From contig NZ_CP077941.1 of assembly GCF_019722725.1 (NCBI RefSeq), positions 2,542,001-2,606,000 on the forward strand: a stretch of 64,000 bases of DNA. The letters are read 5' to 3'. Within the stretch, counting starts at the first letter, position 1. Every line of letters begins with the position of its first letter. Below, piece after piece: positions 17,900-28,033 of the stretch. The position numbers and the translations under genes were made by a program. The notes beneath the pieces are model-generated. The model saw only the letters and a program-made list of their open reading frames with translations, had not been told where the DNA came from and ran no database searches. The DNA is from Vreelandella profundi (GTDB lineage: Bacteria; Pseudomonadota; Gammaproteobacteria; Pseudomonadales; Halomonadaceae).

Positions 17900-18616
17900 A
17901 TGAAAGATCGTGATTTAACGGCACAGAATCATTTATTTGCAGCCTTGCCGCCTGACGCTAAACGACGGCTTACGCCGCTAATGGAATTGCTACACTTGTC
18001 GTTAGGCCAGGTGCTTTACGAACCGGGCGTTACGTTAGCGCACGTTTACTTTCCTATTACTGCGATTGTTTCGCTTCTGTATGTCACCGAAAACGGTGCC
18101 TCGGCGGAAATATCGGTCGTCGGTAACGAAGGGCTGGTTGGCATTGCCGTGTTTATGGGAGGAGAAAGCACAACCAATCGCGCTATCGTGCAAAGTGCCG
18201 GGCAAGCTCTGCGCTTACCCGCGGCGAGCTTACGCGAAGAGTTTGGCCGCCATGAAGCCATGCTCCACTTACTATTGCGCTATACCCAAGCGCTGATTAC
18301 TCAAATGGCACAAACGGCGGTCTGCAATCGCCACCACTCGATTGACCAACAGCTGTGCCGCTGGCTGCTGCTATCGCTAGACCGCCTGCCCGGCAACGAG
18401 CTCATCATGACCCAAGAACTCATTGCCAATATGCTTGGCGTGCGGCGTGAAGGCGTCACCGAGGCGGCTGGCAAGCTGCATAAGCTCGGTGCCATTGACT
18501 ATCGACGCGGGCATATTACCGTTCTAAACAGAGCATTACTGGAACAGCTTAGCTGTGAATGCTATGCCGCCGTAAAAGCAGAAAGTGATCGCTTAATGCC
18601 CTATCAATGCGCTTAA
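17900..18616 (+). CDS. Crp/Fnr-family transcriptional regulator
   Basis: 238 residues. The N-terminal cyclic-nucleotide-binding-like beta barrel covers about residues 15-120 (GQVLYEPGVTLAHVYFP). The dimerisation helix is followed by a winged helix at about 150-220 with the recognition-helix region MTQELIANMLGVRREGVTEAA. The barrel lacks the full cAMP phosphate-binding cassette and no N-terminal Fnr-type Cys cluster is seen, so the signal is unknown. Many proteins of this subfamily react to redox or stress signals. It sits between the CDP-alcohol phosphotransferase and the cyclic glucan synthase, which makes the latter a candidate target, but no operator was identified. Confidence 0.9.
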   Translation: MKDRDLTAQNHLFAALPPDAKRRLTPLMELLHLSLGQVLYEPGVTLAHVYFPITAIVSLLYVTENGASAEISVVGNEGLVGIAVFMGGESTTNRAIVQSAGQALRLPAASLREEFGRHEAMLHLLLRYTQALITQMAQTAVCNRHHSIDQQLCRWLLLSLDRLPGNELIMTQELIANMLGVRREGVTEAAGKLHKLGAIDYRRGHITVLNRALLEQLSCECYAAVKAESDRLMPYQCA

Positions 18617-18793
18617 AGCTTTAAAGAAACTGGTTGTAAAAAAACTCATCCAAAATAACCCATCACTAATAACTAATAACCCACTTACAACGCTTAAATA
18701 TCTAAACAAAGCGCAATTAATCCATGCTATGTGCGCTAGCGCACGGACGAAGTCACGCGGCAAGACCATTGTCCTGGTAAGGAAGCACCGTTT

Positions 18794-21700
18794 GTGTGGC
18801 CCCTGAGGCGCACTCTCACCAGGATGGAATCTGTGAAACAACTTCTCCGTTTTGTGCGTCCGCACCATGCGTTTGCAGCGCCGTGGAATTCTACTATCCC
18901 CGTTAGAGAAGAGCTCTTTAGCGCAGAGCGCCTGGAACAGCATGCTGGCAGCCTGGCACTGGCTCAAAAAGTGACCAGCACGCCACCTAAGGTAGTATCG
19001 CTAACTCGACGACTCGACGATAACGCGCAAACGCTGCTAAGCGTTTATCGCGCTAGCGCATCAGCGCTCGCCAACAACCGCGATATCGTGCCCGCGGCCG
19101 CCTGGCTGCTTGATAACTATCACCTAATTGAATCTCAAATCCGAGAAATTCGCAGTGATCTTCCCCCCGGCTACTATCGCCAGCTACCCAAGCTTGCCAG
19201 CGGCCCATTCGCCGGGTATCCAAGAGTGTTTGGCATCGCATGGGCGTTTATAGCGCACACCGACAGCCATATTGATCTGGCTAATCTACAAACCTTTATC
19301 AGCGCATACCAGCGTGTTCAACCGCTCACCATTGGCGAGCTATGGGCCGTTGCTATCACGCTGCGCATTGTGCTGGTTGAAAATCTGCGGCGGCTGGCCG
19401 ATCAAATGATCAGCGAACAGACGGCGAGAGACGCAGCAGATGAGCTGGCGGCTAAATGGCTAACGCCGCCCGATCAGCCAGCGGTAATGGCGCTTGATAC
19501 CTTGAGTGAAGGCATTCGAACCTTTAATTTTCACAAAGGAGCGCTGGCCGAGCCGTTTATCGCTCAACTGGCTAAACGAGTGCGCGGTCTCGACCCGCGC
19601 AGCAGCCCGCTTATTGGCTGGCTAGAGGAACAGCTTCGCCTTCAAGGTGAAACCATTGATGAAGTGGTTCAGCACGCGCAGCAGCGCCAAGGTGCTGCCA
19701 ACGTTAGCGTGCGCAACATCATCACCAGTATGCGGCTGGTCTCCAGCATCGACTGGGCGGAGCTGTTTGAAAGCGTCAGCTTAGTGGATAAACGGTTAGG
19801 CCAGCACAGTGGCTTTGAGCAGTTAGATTTTCCCACCCGCAACCAGTATCGCAGCGCATTAGAGCAACTCGCCCGTGGCTCTAAGCACTCAGAGCTTGAG
19901 ACTGTAGATGCAGCGCTTTTGCTATCGCAAAAGGCAGTGAAAAGCACTGGTGATCCCATTGAAGCTGCCCGAATGGGTGATCCTGGCTACTTTCTAATTG
20001 GCTCTGGGCGCACTGCTCTCGAAAAAGCGGTGGGGTTTATTCCCACCCCTCGCCAACGGCTGCGACGCACACTTATTCACTACGGGATTCGCAGCTATAT
20101 CCTGACGGTGGCGGTGGTCACGCTGTGCTTAATGGCGCTGGCTGGAGGGCTATTAGTCACCCTGTCATTGGCGATAAATGATGTAGCGCTAACCTGGCTA
20201 CTTCTACTGGGCGTACTCGCACTGCTGCCCATCGCTGAAGTGGCTACACTGATCGTTAACCGCCTGTTTATTAACTTCATCGCTGCCCAGCCGCTGCCCA
20301 GCCTCGATTTCTCTAAAGGTGTGCCTGCCCACTGTCGTACGCTGGTGGTCGTGCCAACGCTGCTAACCGGTGAAGAGGAGCTGCGTGAGCAGATTGAGCG
20401 CCTGGAAATACACCATTTATCCAGCGGTGACGGGGCACTCGCCTATGCGCTGTTGACTGACGGCGTTGATGCCCATCACGCGGAATCCCCCGAAGAAAAA
20501 GCGCTATTAACCACGGCCCACACGCTGATCGAGCAGTTAAATGAACGTTACGGCCTGACCGGTAGCGCTCAAGCGCCAGCCAGCTCCCGCGTCATCGGCA
20601 GCGAGAAGCGCTTTTTCTTACTGCATCGGCGACGGGTATTCAACCGTAGTGAAAACACCTGGATGGGCTGGGAGCGTAAACGCGGCAAACTGCATGAGCT
20701 TAACCGTCTATTGCGCGGAGCCACCGACACCACCTTTATCAACCCACCCCCAATGCCTGGTGATATCCGCTATGTGATCACCCTAGATGCGGATACACGA
20801 CTGCCTCGCGGTGCGGCAAGTCGGCTGATCGGTAAGATGGCACACCCGTTAAACCAGCCGCGTCTTAATCAGCGAAAACAGCGAGTGGTAGAGGGTTACG
20901 CGATTTTACAGCCTCGCGTCACCCCATCGTTACCTACCGGTGGCGAAGGTTCTATCTATCAGCGGCTCTTCTCAGCCCCCGGCGGCATTGACCCCTATGC
21001 CGCCACTATTTCAGATCTTTATCAGGACTTAGTCGGCGAAGGCTCGTTCGCGGGCAAGGGCATTTATGCCATCGATGCCTTTGAAACATCACTGGCGGAT
21101 CGAGTGCCTGACAACAGCCTGCTCAGCCATGATTTGTTTGAAGGTGTCTTTGCCCGCGCAGGGCTCGCTTCAGATATTGAGGTGATTGAAGATTTTCCGG
21201 CAAGGTATGACGTTGCTGCTAAGCGACAGCACCGCTGGACTCGCGGCGACTGGCAGCTACTCCCGTGGCTAAAAACCTCAGCCTTGCCGCTCACCGGGCG
21301 GATGAAAATGCTGGGCAACCTGCGCCGCTCGCTATTGCCACCCTTAATACTTGCAGGCTTTGCCGCCAGCTGGCAGTTACCGCTCAGCATGGCCATCATC
21401 AGCACGCTATTGCTTTTAGTCATGATGGGAGCCCCGGTGCTGCTCTCGTTAGCCACATCCTTTATACCTTTCCGGGCGAAAGCCAAGCTACGCCATCATT
21501 ATCATCTTTGGTTTGACGAGCTAACCCTAGGTAGCAGCCAAGTGTTGCTGCAGGTGATTTTTTTACCCGACCAGGCGTGGCGCATGCTGGATGCCATTGT
21601 CAGAACCTTAAACCGTGTGTTGATTACTCATCGGCACCTGCTTGAATGGACCTCAGCGGCGCAGTCAATGAAAAGTCCGGCGCTGAGCGTCTTAGGGTTC

Positions 21701-24700
21701 TATCAGCGCATGGCACCAGGCACCGCGCTGGGGCTAGCGGTAGCCGTTAGTGCGCTTTGGCAAGCAGGCTATGTGTGGCCAATTGCAGTACCTATGGCGC
21801 TACTTTGGTTGGCTGCACCGGCCGTTGCCTGGTGGTTAAGCAGCAATAAAAGTGCCGTGGTTCAGCCCGTTATTTCGGTCGATGAAGCCCTTGAGCTGCG
21901 CGTGATTGCGCGGCGCACCTGGCGTTACTTTGAAACCTTTGTGACCGCCAACGATAACCGTTTACCCCCGGATAACTTTCAAGAAGACCCGCAGCCCGTA
22001 CTGGCTCAACGTACCTCACCCACTAATATGGGGCTGTATCTTCTTTCCACACTGGCCGCCCGAGATTTTGGCTGGCTAGGCACCCATCAAGCTTTAGAAC
22101 GCATTGAAGCGACGCTTAGCGTTATGCTGACGCTGCCACGCTACCGTGAGCACTTCTATAACTGGTACGCGACTCACGACCTACGCCCGCTGAACCCGCG
22201 CTATGTGTCCACGGTTGATAGCGGCAACCTTGCGGGTCACCTTATCGTGATCGCTAACGCCTTCGAAACCTGGCAACAAGCCACCTATCTACCAGACCCA
22301 CGCGTAGGCATCGCCGACACCTTATATCTTGCTCGTCAGGCACTTGCACAGGCCTCAACGCTGCCGGAAAAAGACGTGGTTCAGCTTAGCGTAGAATTTG
22401 ATGCCATTGAGGTTCAGCTGAAAGGCACTGCGATGGGATCAGAGTGTCTGGCAAATATCGCGCTACTCATCGACAAAACCTTCAGCTTGGTAAGCAATAG
22501 CGAGGATCTGCTGTTCTGGATACAAGCACTGCATGCCACCGTGGCGCAGCACCGCCAGGACAGAGAGAATCAAGAGGATCAGCCGCGTCAGAAAAACAGC
22601 CTACTCGTCTTGCGTTTGGAGAAACTGGCTGAGTCCGCTAGACACCTGGCAATGGGGATGAATTTTGCGTTTCTATTCAATACTGAGCGCCAGCTGCTGT
22701 CGATTGGCTATTCGCTGGATGACCACTGCCTGGATACCAGCTGTTACGATCTGCTGGCTTCCGAGGCGCGGCTAGCCAGTCTGTTTGCGATTGCCAAAGG
22801 CGATATTCCTACTCGACACTGGTTTCGCCTGGGCCGTGCAGCAACCCCATTAACGTTCGGCTCTGCGCTGATCTCGTGGTCAGGCTCTATGTTCGAATAC
22901 CTGATGCCCTCACTGGTGATGCGCGCCCCCGGCGGCAGCCTGCTCGAACAAACCAATCGCCTGGTGGTGAAACGCCAAGAGACTTACGCCGCCCAGCGCT
23001 CTGCCCCCTGGGGTATTTCCGAATCAGCCTACAGCGCCCGAGATTTAGAGTTCACCTACCAATACTCCAACTTCGGCGTGCCCGGCCTAGGCCTCAAACG
23101 GGGGCTCTCTGCTGATCTAGTGATCGCCCCTTATGCCACCGGCTTAGCCACCATGGTTGACCCCAGTGGAGCCTGTCGTAACTTCAAGCATTTAGCTGAG
23201 ATGGGCGCCTTAGGCCGCTACGGCTACTATGAAGCGCTCGACTTTACCCGTTCAAGGCTGCCCGCTGATGAAACCGTTATCATTGTGCGCAGCTTTATGG
23301 CCCATCATCAGGGCATGACTATCGTGGCCATTGCCAACACCTTAAATCATGGTCAAATGCGCGCGCGCTTTCACCGTGAACCCATGATTCAGGCCAGCGA
23401 ACTCCTGCTGCAAGAGCGTGTTCCCCGCGATGTCGCCATCCTTCATCCGCGCGCTGAAGAGGTGAAATCAACCGCCAGCCAGAGTATTAACGAGGCACAA
23501 ACGATGCGCCACGTTTCTACCGTGGCCACTGCCGCGCCGGTGACGCATTTACTCTCTAACGGCTGCTACTCAGTGATGCTAACGGCCAGCGGTGGCGGCT
23601 ATAGCCGGTGGCGCAACATTGCAATTAGCCGCTGGCAGCCGGATGCCACCCGCGACCACCAGGGAAGCTTTATTTTTCTACGCGACAGCCAATCTCCCAG
23701 TATATGGACCGCGACAGGACAAATGGCTAGGCACGCGGCCGACATCACCGACCAGCATAGCCAGGTAACCTTTGCCGAGGACTATGCGCGCTACACGCAC
23801 CGTCACAACGAGATAACCACGCATATGGAAGTGCTGGTATCCGGCGAGGACGATAGCGAAGTACGCCACCTCTCGCTGACTAACAGCGGCCGCCGTGCCC
23901 GCGACATCGACATTACCTCTTATTTAGAATTAGTGCTGACCACGCCGGATGCCGACAATGCTCACCCGGCCTTCGCTAAAATGTTTGTGGTTACCGAGTA
24001 TTTGGAAGCCTTCAACGCGCTAGTGGCCACGCGTAGAAAGCGCACGCCTGACGAAGAGCCGGTATGGGCGGCGCACTTTGCCGTCGTGGAAGGCGATACC
24101 GTGGGCGAGCTGCAGTTTGAGACCGACCGCGCCCGATTCTTAGGCCGTGGTAAAAGCATGCTGAGCGCCGCCGCGCTTAGCGACGGGCAGCCTCTATCAA
24201 GCACGGTCGGCAGCGTTCTGGACCCGATATTTGCGCTGCGTTACCGCCTTCGCCTAGCGCCAGGCAAAGCCGCGCGGATCGCTTACTGGACCGTAGTGGC
24301 CCCCTCGCGCGAAGCGCTTCTCGACTTAATCGATAAGCACCATGACCACAGTGCCTTTGAACGCGCCAAAACGCTGGCCTGGACCCAGGCTCAGGTTCAG
24401 CTTCGCCACCTAGCCATTCAACCTGATGAAGCCGCTGATTTCCAACGCTTGGCCGCGCCGATTTTATATCCAGACGCCCGCTTTAGAGCGCCTGCCGATG
24501 CCATAGAGCGAGGCGCTGGGCCACAGTCACGGCTTTGGCAACATGGAATTTCCGGTGATCGGCCCATTGTGCTGCTGCGCATCGACACGATTGACGACCT
24601 TGCCCAGGTACATCAGCTGCTGCGCGCGCATGAATACTGGTGCATGAAGCGCCTAGTCGTGGACCTAGTGATTATCAACGAACGGGCCTCCTCCTATATT

Positions 24701-27430
24701 CAAGACCTACAGCAAGCGATCGAGACCGCGGTACTCAGCAGCCAGGCGCGGCCACATTTGCGCTCTGGCCATGTCCACGGCAGCATCGTGGCGCTGCGCG
24801 CTGATCTAATGAGCCTGGAAGCCCGCATGCAGCTGCAGTCGGTGGCCTGCGTTGCGTTAATGGCGCAGCGTGGCAACATTGCCCAGCAATTAGCCTTGAC
24901 GCTGCCCGCCCATCCCGCTAAATCGGTGCTTTCAGACTCCGACTCTCCCAGGCGCACCTTACCCAAACACAGCCCGATTAAGGCCAGCGAGCCCGCGAAT
25001 GCGCCGCTTCCAGCGCTTGAGTTTTTTAACGGCCTGGGCGGCTTTGCAAACAATGGACGCGAGTACGTCACGATACTTGATGAAGGCAGCTCAACACCCG
25101 CCCCTTGGATTAACGTTATCGCTAACGAGGGCTTTGGCTTCCAAGTATCGGCAGAGGGCGCGGGCTACCTATGGGCGGACAATAGCCGCGAAAACCAGCT
25201 AACGCCGTGGTCAAACGACCCGGTGGCAGACCCCTGTGGCGACGTAATCTATGTTCGCGATGAAGAGTCGCTGGCACTTTATACCGCGACCGCCCAACCG
25301 GTGCGGGATCAGGGCCGCTACCTAGCGCGCCACGGTTTCGGCTATAGCCAGTTTGAGCATCAAACCGACGGTATCGCGCTTGAGTTACTACACTTTGTTC
25401 CCTTAGATGCCCCGCTTAGGGTTTCACGATTAAGGCTTAGCAATCACTCAGACCGGCCACGCAAGCTATCGGTGACCGCCTATGCAGAGTGGGTGCTGGG
25501 CACATCGCGCAGCGCCTCAGCACCGTTGCTAATTTCGCACCCGGATGCTGATAGCGGTGCACTGCTGGTAGAAAAGCCGTGGAACATTGCCTTTCCAGGC
25601 CGAGTAGCGTTTGTCGATGTCGGTACTCAGCCTGCCTGCTGGACAGCCGACCGCGGCGAATTCATTGGGCTTGGTGGAAGTCTTTCAGCGCCTGCGGGGC
25701 TACGCACTAAGGCGGCACTGTCTGGCGCTCACGGTGCGGGGCTAGATCCGTGTGCCGCACTACAGCGCAGCGTGACGTTAGCGGTGGGCGAAAGCGTGGA
25801 TGTCGTCATATTGATAGGCCAAGGAAAATCAACCGCTGAGGTGCAGGCGCTGATTGCGCGCTATCGCCAGGCCGACATTGACGCTGAACTCGCCAAGGTT
25901 AGCGAGCATTGGCAAACGCAGCTTAATGCCGTGCAGGTAACCACGCCTGACCGCGCCACGGATATCATGCTCAACGGCTGGCTGCTTTATCAAACCATTG
26001 CCTGTCGGATCACCGCTCGCTCTGGGTTCTATCAAGCCAGCGGCGCGTATGGCTTTCGCGACCAGTTGCAAGACGGCATGGCGCTGACCTTTTCCAGTCC
26101 CGAAACCACTCGCCAGCACCTGCTGCGGGCCGCATCGCGCCAGTTTGTTGAAGGCGATGTGCAGCACTGGTGGCTGCCGCACTCTGGCCAAGGCGTGCGC
26201 ACGCGCATTTCCGACGACCGAGTATGGCTTGCCTATGCCTGCGCCCGGTATATCGCGACATCTCATGACGCAGATGTGTTAGATCAGCCGGTAAGCTTTC
26301 TCGAAGGCGCCCTGCTCGCACCTGACGAGCACGACTGTTTTTTCCAGCCGATGGTCGCGGCAGAAAGCGCCTCGTTATTTGAGCACTGCGCCCGCGGGTT
26401 AGACCAGAGCATGGCGCTAACGGGCGAACACGGCCTACCGCTAATCGGCGGAGGCGACTGGAACGATGGCATGAACCGTGTTGGCGAGGCGGGCAAAGGC
26501 GAGAGTGTCTGGTTAGGCTGGCTGCTGCTACACACCCTTGAGCTTTTTTTACCCTTTGCAGAGCAGCGCGAGGCTAGCAGAGCCCAGCGATGGCGCGTCC
26601 ACGCAACGGCGCTGCGCCTAGCGTTGGAAAGTAACGCCTGGGATGGCCAGTGGTATCGGCGCGCCACTTTTGATGACGGCAGCTGGCTGGGCAGCAAGAC
26701 AAGCGATGCGTGCCGAATTGACTCGATTGCCCAATCCTGGGCAGTGCTCTCGGAAGCAGCAGAGCCGCACCGGGCGGCGCTTGCCATGGGTTCGCTGGAA
26801 CGCGAACTCATCCGGCAAGACGAACAGCTTGCGCTATTGTTCTGGCCACCTTTCGACCAGCCCGAGCGCGACCCTGGCTATATTAGCGGCTATCCACCGG
26901 GCATGCGTGAAAATGGTGGGCAGTATAGCCATGCGGCCATGTGGGCGATATTAGCCTTTGCTAAGCTCGGAGAAGGCGACAAGGCACATGCGCTCTTTGC
27001 GCTTCTCAACCCGATTAACCATGCTAAAACGGCCGATGAAACAGCTCGCTATCGCGTCGAGCCCTATGTTGTCGCCGCTGACGTGTACTCCGTTGCGCCG
27101 CACACAGGGGGCGGTGGCTGGACGTGGTACACAGGCTCGGCAGGCTGGATGTACCGGGCGGGCATTGAGGGGATCTTGGGTATCCGGCGGGAAGGTGAAT
27201 GGCTGGTTATCGCACCCTGCTTACCTAGCGACTGGCCAGGCTTTAGCGCCACCTTCAGCATCGATGCCACGCACTATGCCGTCACGATAGCCACGACAAA
27301 CGACGCAGCTTATGCCCTACTGGATGGCCATTCACTGACACGGCAACAGGGCGATGTTCGCATCCCTCTAGACGGTGAACGCCATCAGCTTGAGATGTTC
27401 ATAGCGCAAGCATCCGGCGGTGTGGAATAG
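18794..27430 (+). CDS. Cyclic beta-1,2-glucan synthase (NdvB/ChvB/Cgs type)
   Basis: 2878 residues, almost the same as rhizobial and Brucella Cgs. It has an N-terminal region (about 1-420), a hydrophobic pair of helices (about 435-495), then a GT84 glycosyltransferase domain with LDADTRLPRG near 664 and QHRWTRGDW near 811. Further membrane helices lie at about 850-905 and 975-1015. A glycoamylase-like domain follows (PWGISESAYSARD near 1404), and two GH94-like phosphorylase halves end the protein, with GDWNDGMNRVG near 2554 and GGGWTWYTGSAGWMYR near 2772. By family it initiates, elongates and cyclises beta-1,2-glucan from UDP-glucose; the product is a periplasmic osmoregulated glucan. The GTG at 18794 follows AGGAAG by eight bases; starts at ATG 18824 or GTG 18833 are possible. 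No export ABC (ndvA) or modifying genes are adjacent. Confidence 0.96.
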   Translation: MWPLRRTLTRMESVKQLLRFVRPHHAFAAPWNSTIPVREELFSAERLEQHAGSLALAQKVTSTPPKVVSLTRRLDDNAQTLLSVYRASASALANNRDIVPAAAWLLDNYHLIESQIREIRSDLPPGYYRQLPKLASGPFAGYPRVFGIAWAFIAHTDSHIDLANLQTFISAYQRVQPLTIGELWAVAITLRIVLVENLRRLADQMISEQTARDAADELAAKWLTPPDQPAVMALDTLSEGIRTFNFHKGALAEPFIAQLAKRVRGLDPRSSPLIGWLEEQLRLQGETIDEVVQHAQQRQGAANVSVRNIITSMRLVSSIDWAELFESVSLVDKRLGQHSGFEQLDFPTRNQYRSALEQLARGSKHSELETVDAALLLSQKAVKSTGDPIEAARMGDPGYFLIGSGRTALEKAVGFIPTPRQRLRRTLIHYGIRSYILTVAVVTLCLMALAGGLLVTLSLAINDVALTWLLLLGVLALLPIAEVATLIVNRLFINFIAAQPLPSLDFSKGVPAHCRTLVVVPTLLTGEEELREQIERLEIHHLSSGDGALAYALLTDGVDAHHAESPEEKALLTTAHTLIEQLNERYGLTGSAQAPASSRVIGSEKRFFLLHRRRVFNRSENTWMGWERKRGKLHELNRLLRGATDTTFINPPPMPGDIRYVITLDADTRLPRGAASRLIGKMAHPLNQPRLNQRKQRVVEGYAILQPRVTPSLPTGGEGSIYQRLFSAPGGIDPYAATISDLYQDLVGEGSFAGKGIYAIDAFETSLADRVPDNSLLSHDLFEGVFARAGLASDIEVIEDFPARYDVAAKRQHRWTRGDWQLLPWLKTSALPLTGRMKMLGNLRRSLLPPLILAGFAASWQLPLSMAIISTLLLLVMMGAPVLLSLATSFIPFRAKAKLRHHYHLWFDELTLGSSQVLLQVIFLPDQAWRMLDAIVRTLNRVLITHRHLLEWTSAAQSMKSPALSVLGFYQRMAPGTALGLAVAVSALWQAGYVWPIAVPMALLWLAAPAVAWWLSSNKSAVVQPVISVDEALELRVIARRTWRYFETFVTANDNRLPPDNFQEDPQPVLAQRTSPTNMGLYLLSTLAARDFGWLGTHQALERIEATLSVMLTLPRYREHFYNWYATHDLRPLNPRYVSTVDSGNLAGHLIVIANAFETWQQATYLPDPRVGIADTLYLARQALAQASTLPEKDVVQLSVEFDAIEVQLKGTAMGSECLANIALLIDKTFSLVSNSEDLLFWIQALHATVAQHRQDRENQEDQPRQKNSLLVLRLEKLAESARHLAMGMNFAFLFNTERQLLSIGYSLDDHCLDTSCYDLLASEARLASLFAIAKGDIPTRHWFRLGRAATPLTFGSALISWSGSMFEYLMPSLVMRAPGGSLLEQTNRLVVKRQETYAAQRSAPWGISESAYSARDLEFTYQYSNFGVPGLGLKRGLSADLVIAPYATGLATMVDPSGACRNFKHLAEMGALGRYGYYEALDFTRSRLPADETVIIVRSFMAHHQGMTIVAIANTLNHGQMRARFHREPMIQASELLLQERVPRDVAILHPRAEEVKSTASQSINEAQTMRHVSTVATAAPVTHLLSNGCYSVMLTASGGGYSRWRNIAISRWQPDATRDHQGSFIFLRDSQSPSIWTATGQMARHAADITDQHSQVTFAEDYARYTHRHNEITTHMEVLVSGEDDSEVRHLSLTNSGRRARDIDITSYLELVLTTPDADNAHPAFAKMFVVTEYLEAFNALVATRRKRTPDEEPVWAAHFAVVEGDTVGELQFETDRARFLGRGKSMLSAAALSDGQPLSSTVGSVLDPIFALRYRLRLAPGKAARIAYWTVVAPSREALLDLIDKHHDHSAFERAKTLAWTQAQVQLRHLAIQPDEAADFQRLAAPILYPDARFRAPADAIERGAGPQSRLWQHGISGDRPIVLLRIDTIDDLAQVHQLLRAHEYWCMKRLVVDLVIINERASSYIQDLQQAIETAVLSSQARPHLRSGHVHGSIVALRADLMSLEARMQLQSVACVALMAQRGNIAQQLALTLPAHPAKSVLSDSDSPRRTLPKHSPIKASEPANAPLPALEFFNGLGGFANNGREYVTILDEGSSTPAPWINVIANEGFGFQVSAEGAGYLWADNSRENQLTPWSNDPVADPCGDVIYVRDEESLALYTATAQPVRDQGRYLARHGFGYSQFEHQTDGIALELLHFVPLDAPLRVSRLRLSNHSDRPRKLSVTAYAEWVLGTSRSASAPLLISHPDADSGALLVEKPWNIAFPGRVAFVDVGTQPACWTADRGEFIGLGGSLSAPAGLRTKAALSGAHGAGLDPCAALQRSVTLAVGESVDVVILIGQGKSTAEVQALIARYRQADIDAELAKVSEHWQTQLNAVQVTTPDRATDIMLNGWLLYQTIACRITARSGFYQASGAYGFRDQLQDGMALTFSSPETTRQHLLRAASRQFVEGDVQHWWLPHSGQGVRTRISDDRVWLAYACARYIATSHDADVLDQPVSFLEGALLAPDEHDCFFQPMVAAESASLFEHCARGLDQSMALTGEHGLPLIGGGDWNDGMNRVGEAGKGESVWLGWLLLHTLELFLPFAEQREASRAQRWRVHATALRLALESNAWDGQWYRRATFDDGSWLGSKTSDACRIDSIAQSWAVLSEAAEPHRAALAMGSLERELIRQDEQLALLFWPPFDQPERDPGYISGYPPGMRENGGQYSHAAMWAILAFAKLGEGDKAHALFALLNPINHAKTADETARYRVEPYVVAADVYSVAPHTGGGGWTWYTGSAGWMYRAGIEGILGIRREGEWLVIAPCLPSDWPGFSATFSIDATHYAVTIATTNDAAYALLDGHSLTRQQGDVRIPLDGERHQLEMFIAQASGGVE

Positions 27431-27459
27431 CAGAAAGTGCGCTATCGATGCCGCTGCGA

Positions 27460-27497
27460 CCCCTGCTCTGAGCGGCACTCGCCTCAGTTGGCAGGGG
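27460..27497. repeat. Large imperfect hairpin between convergent genes
   Basis: CCCCTGC (27460-27466) pairs with GCAGGGG (27491-27497), and inside it CTGAG (27468-27472) pairs with CTCAG (27483-27487). It lies between the ends of the glucan synthase and the convergent small gene. It lacks a T run, so it may be an mRNA 3' stabiliser or a weak terminator. Confidence 0.5.
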
Positions 27498-27520
27498 CCA
27501 AGATAGTCATCAATGAGGCT

Positions 27521-27850
27521 TTAATCTAGATGATCAAGCGTCACGATAATGTCTTGGGTTGAGACATCGACGTTCCAAAAGGTATAGCTATCTTCATCTT
27601 CATCCACAAGGCGTATATCGAAGTAAGGGTTGGTATAACCGGTCAACGTGACACGCTGGGTATCACCGTTCATCAGCACATCGTTGCCCAGCACGTCTTC
27701 TTCCCAACTTTTTGAATTTCCTGGGCTGACATACATATAGACGAGGGTATAGCCGGTACGGTTAGTAATATCCACATAATAGTCAGCAGCTACCGCGAAT
27801 GATGAAACCATTAGCGCTACAAGACCAACCAGCAACGTTTTGATACGCAT
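27521..27850 (-). CDS. Small periplasmic protein of unknown function
   Basis: 109 residues. A clear signal peptide (about 1-21, ending SSFAVAA) is followed by a compact, acidic, beta-rich domain of about 88 residues with YYVDITNRTGYTLVYMYVSP, then a Trp-containing WEEDVLG and DEDEDSYTFWNVDVS. The pattern suggests a small beta-sandwich. I recall similar conserved hypothetical exported proteins in other proteobacteria but know no function. An AAGGA site precedes the ATG. It is convergent with the glucan synthase and is probably its own transcription unit. Confidence 0.8.
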   Translation of the reverse strand: MRIKTLLVGLVALMVSSFAVAADYYVDITNRTGYTLVYMYVSPGNSKSWEEDVLGNDVLMNGDTQRVTLTGYTNPYFDIRLVDEDEDSYTFWNVDVSTQDIIVTLDHLD

Positions 27851-28033
27851 TGGACGTTTCCTTTTTCATTCTTCTTTTGGGAAAGGGGTTTAGCATTGAG
27901 GGAAGCGCAATCAAATAGAGCCGATCACGCTGGCTAAGAATAGCGTTCTCCGGATTTATAATAAAGTATCGTTCGCTTTTTACAGCACGTTAAGGCATAC
28001 CCCGATGGTTTTCTAAGCTACAAATACTCGGAC

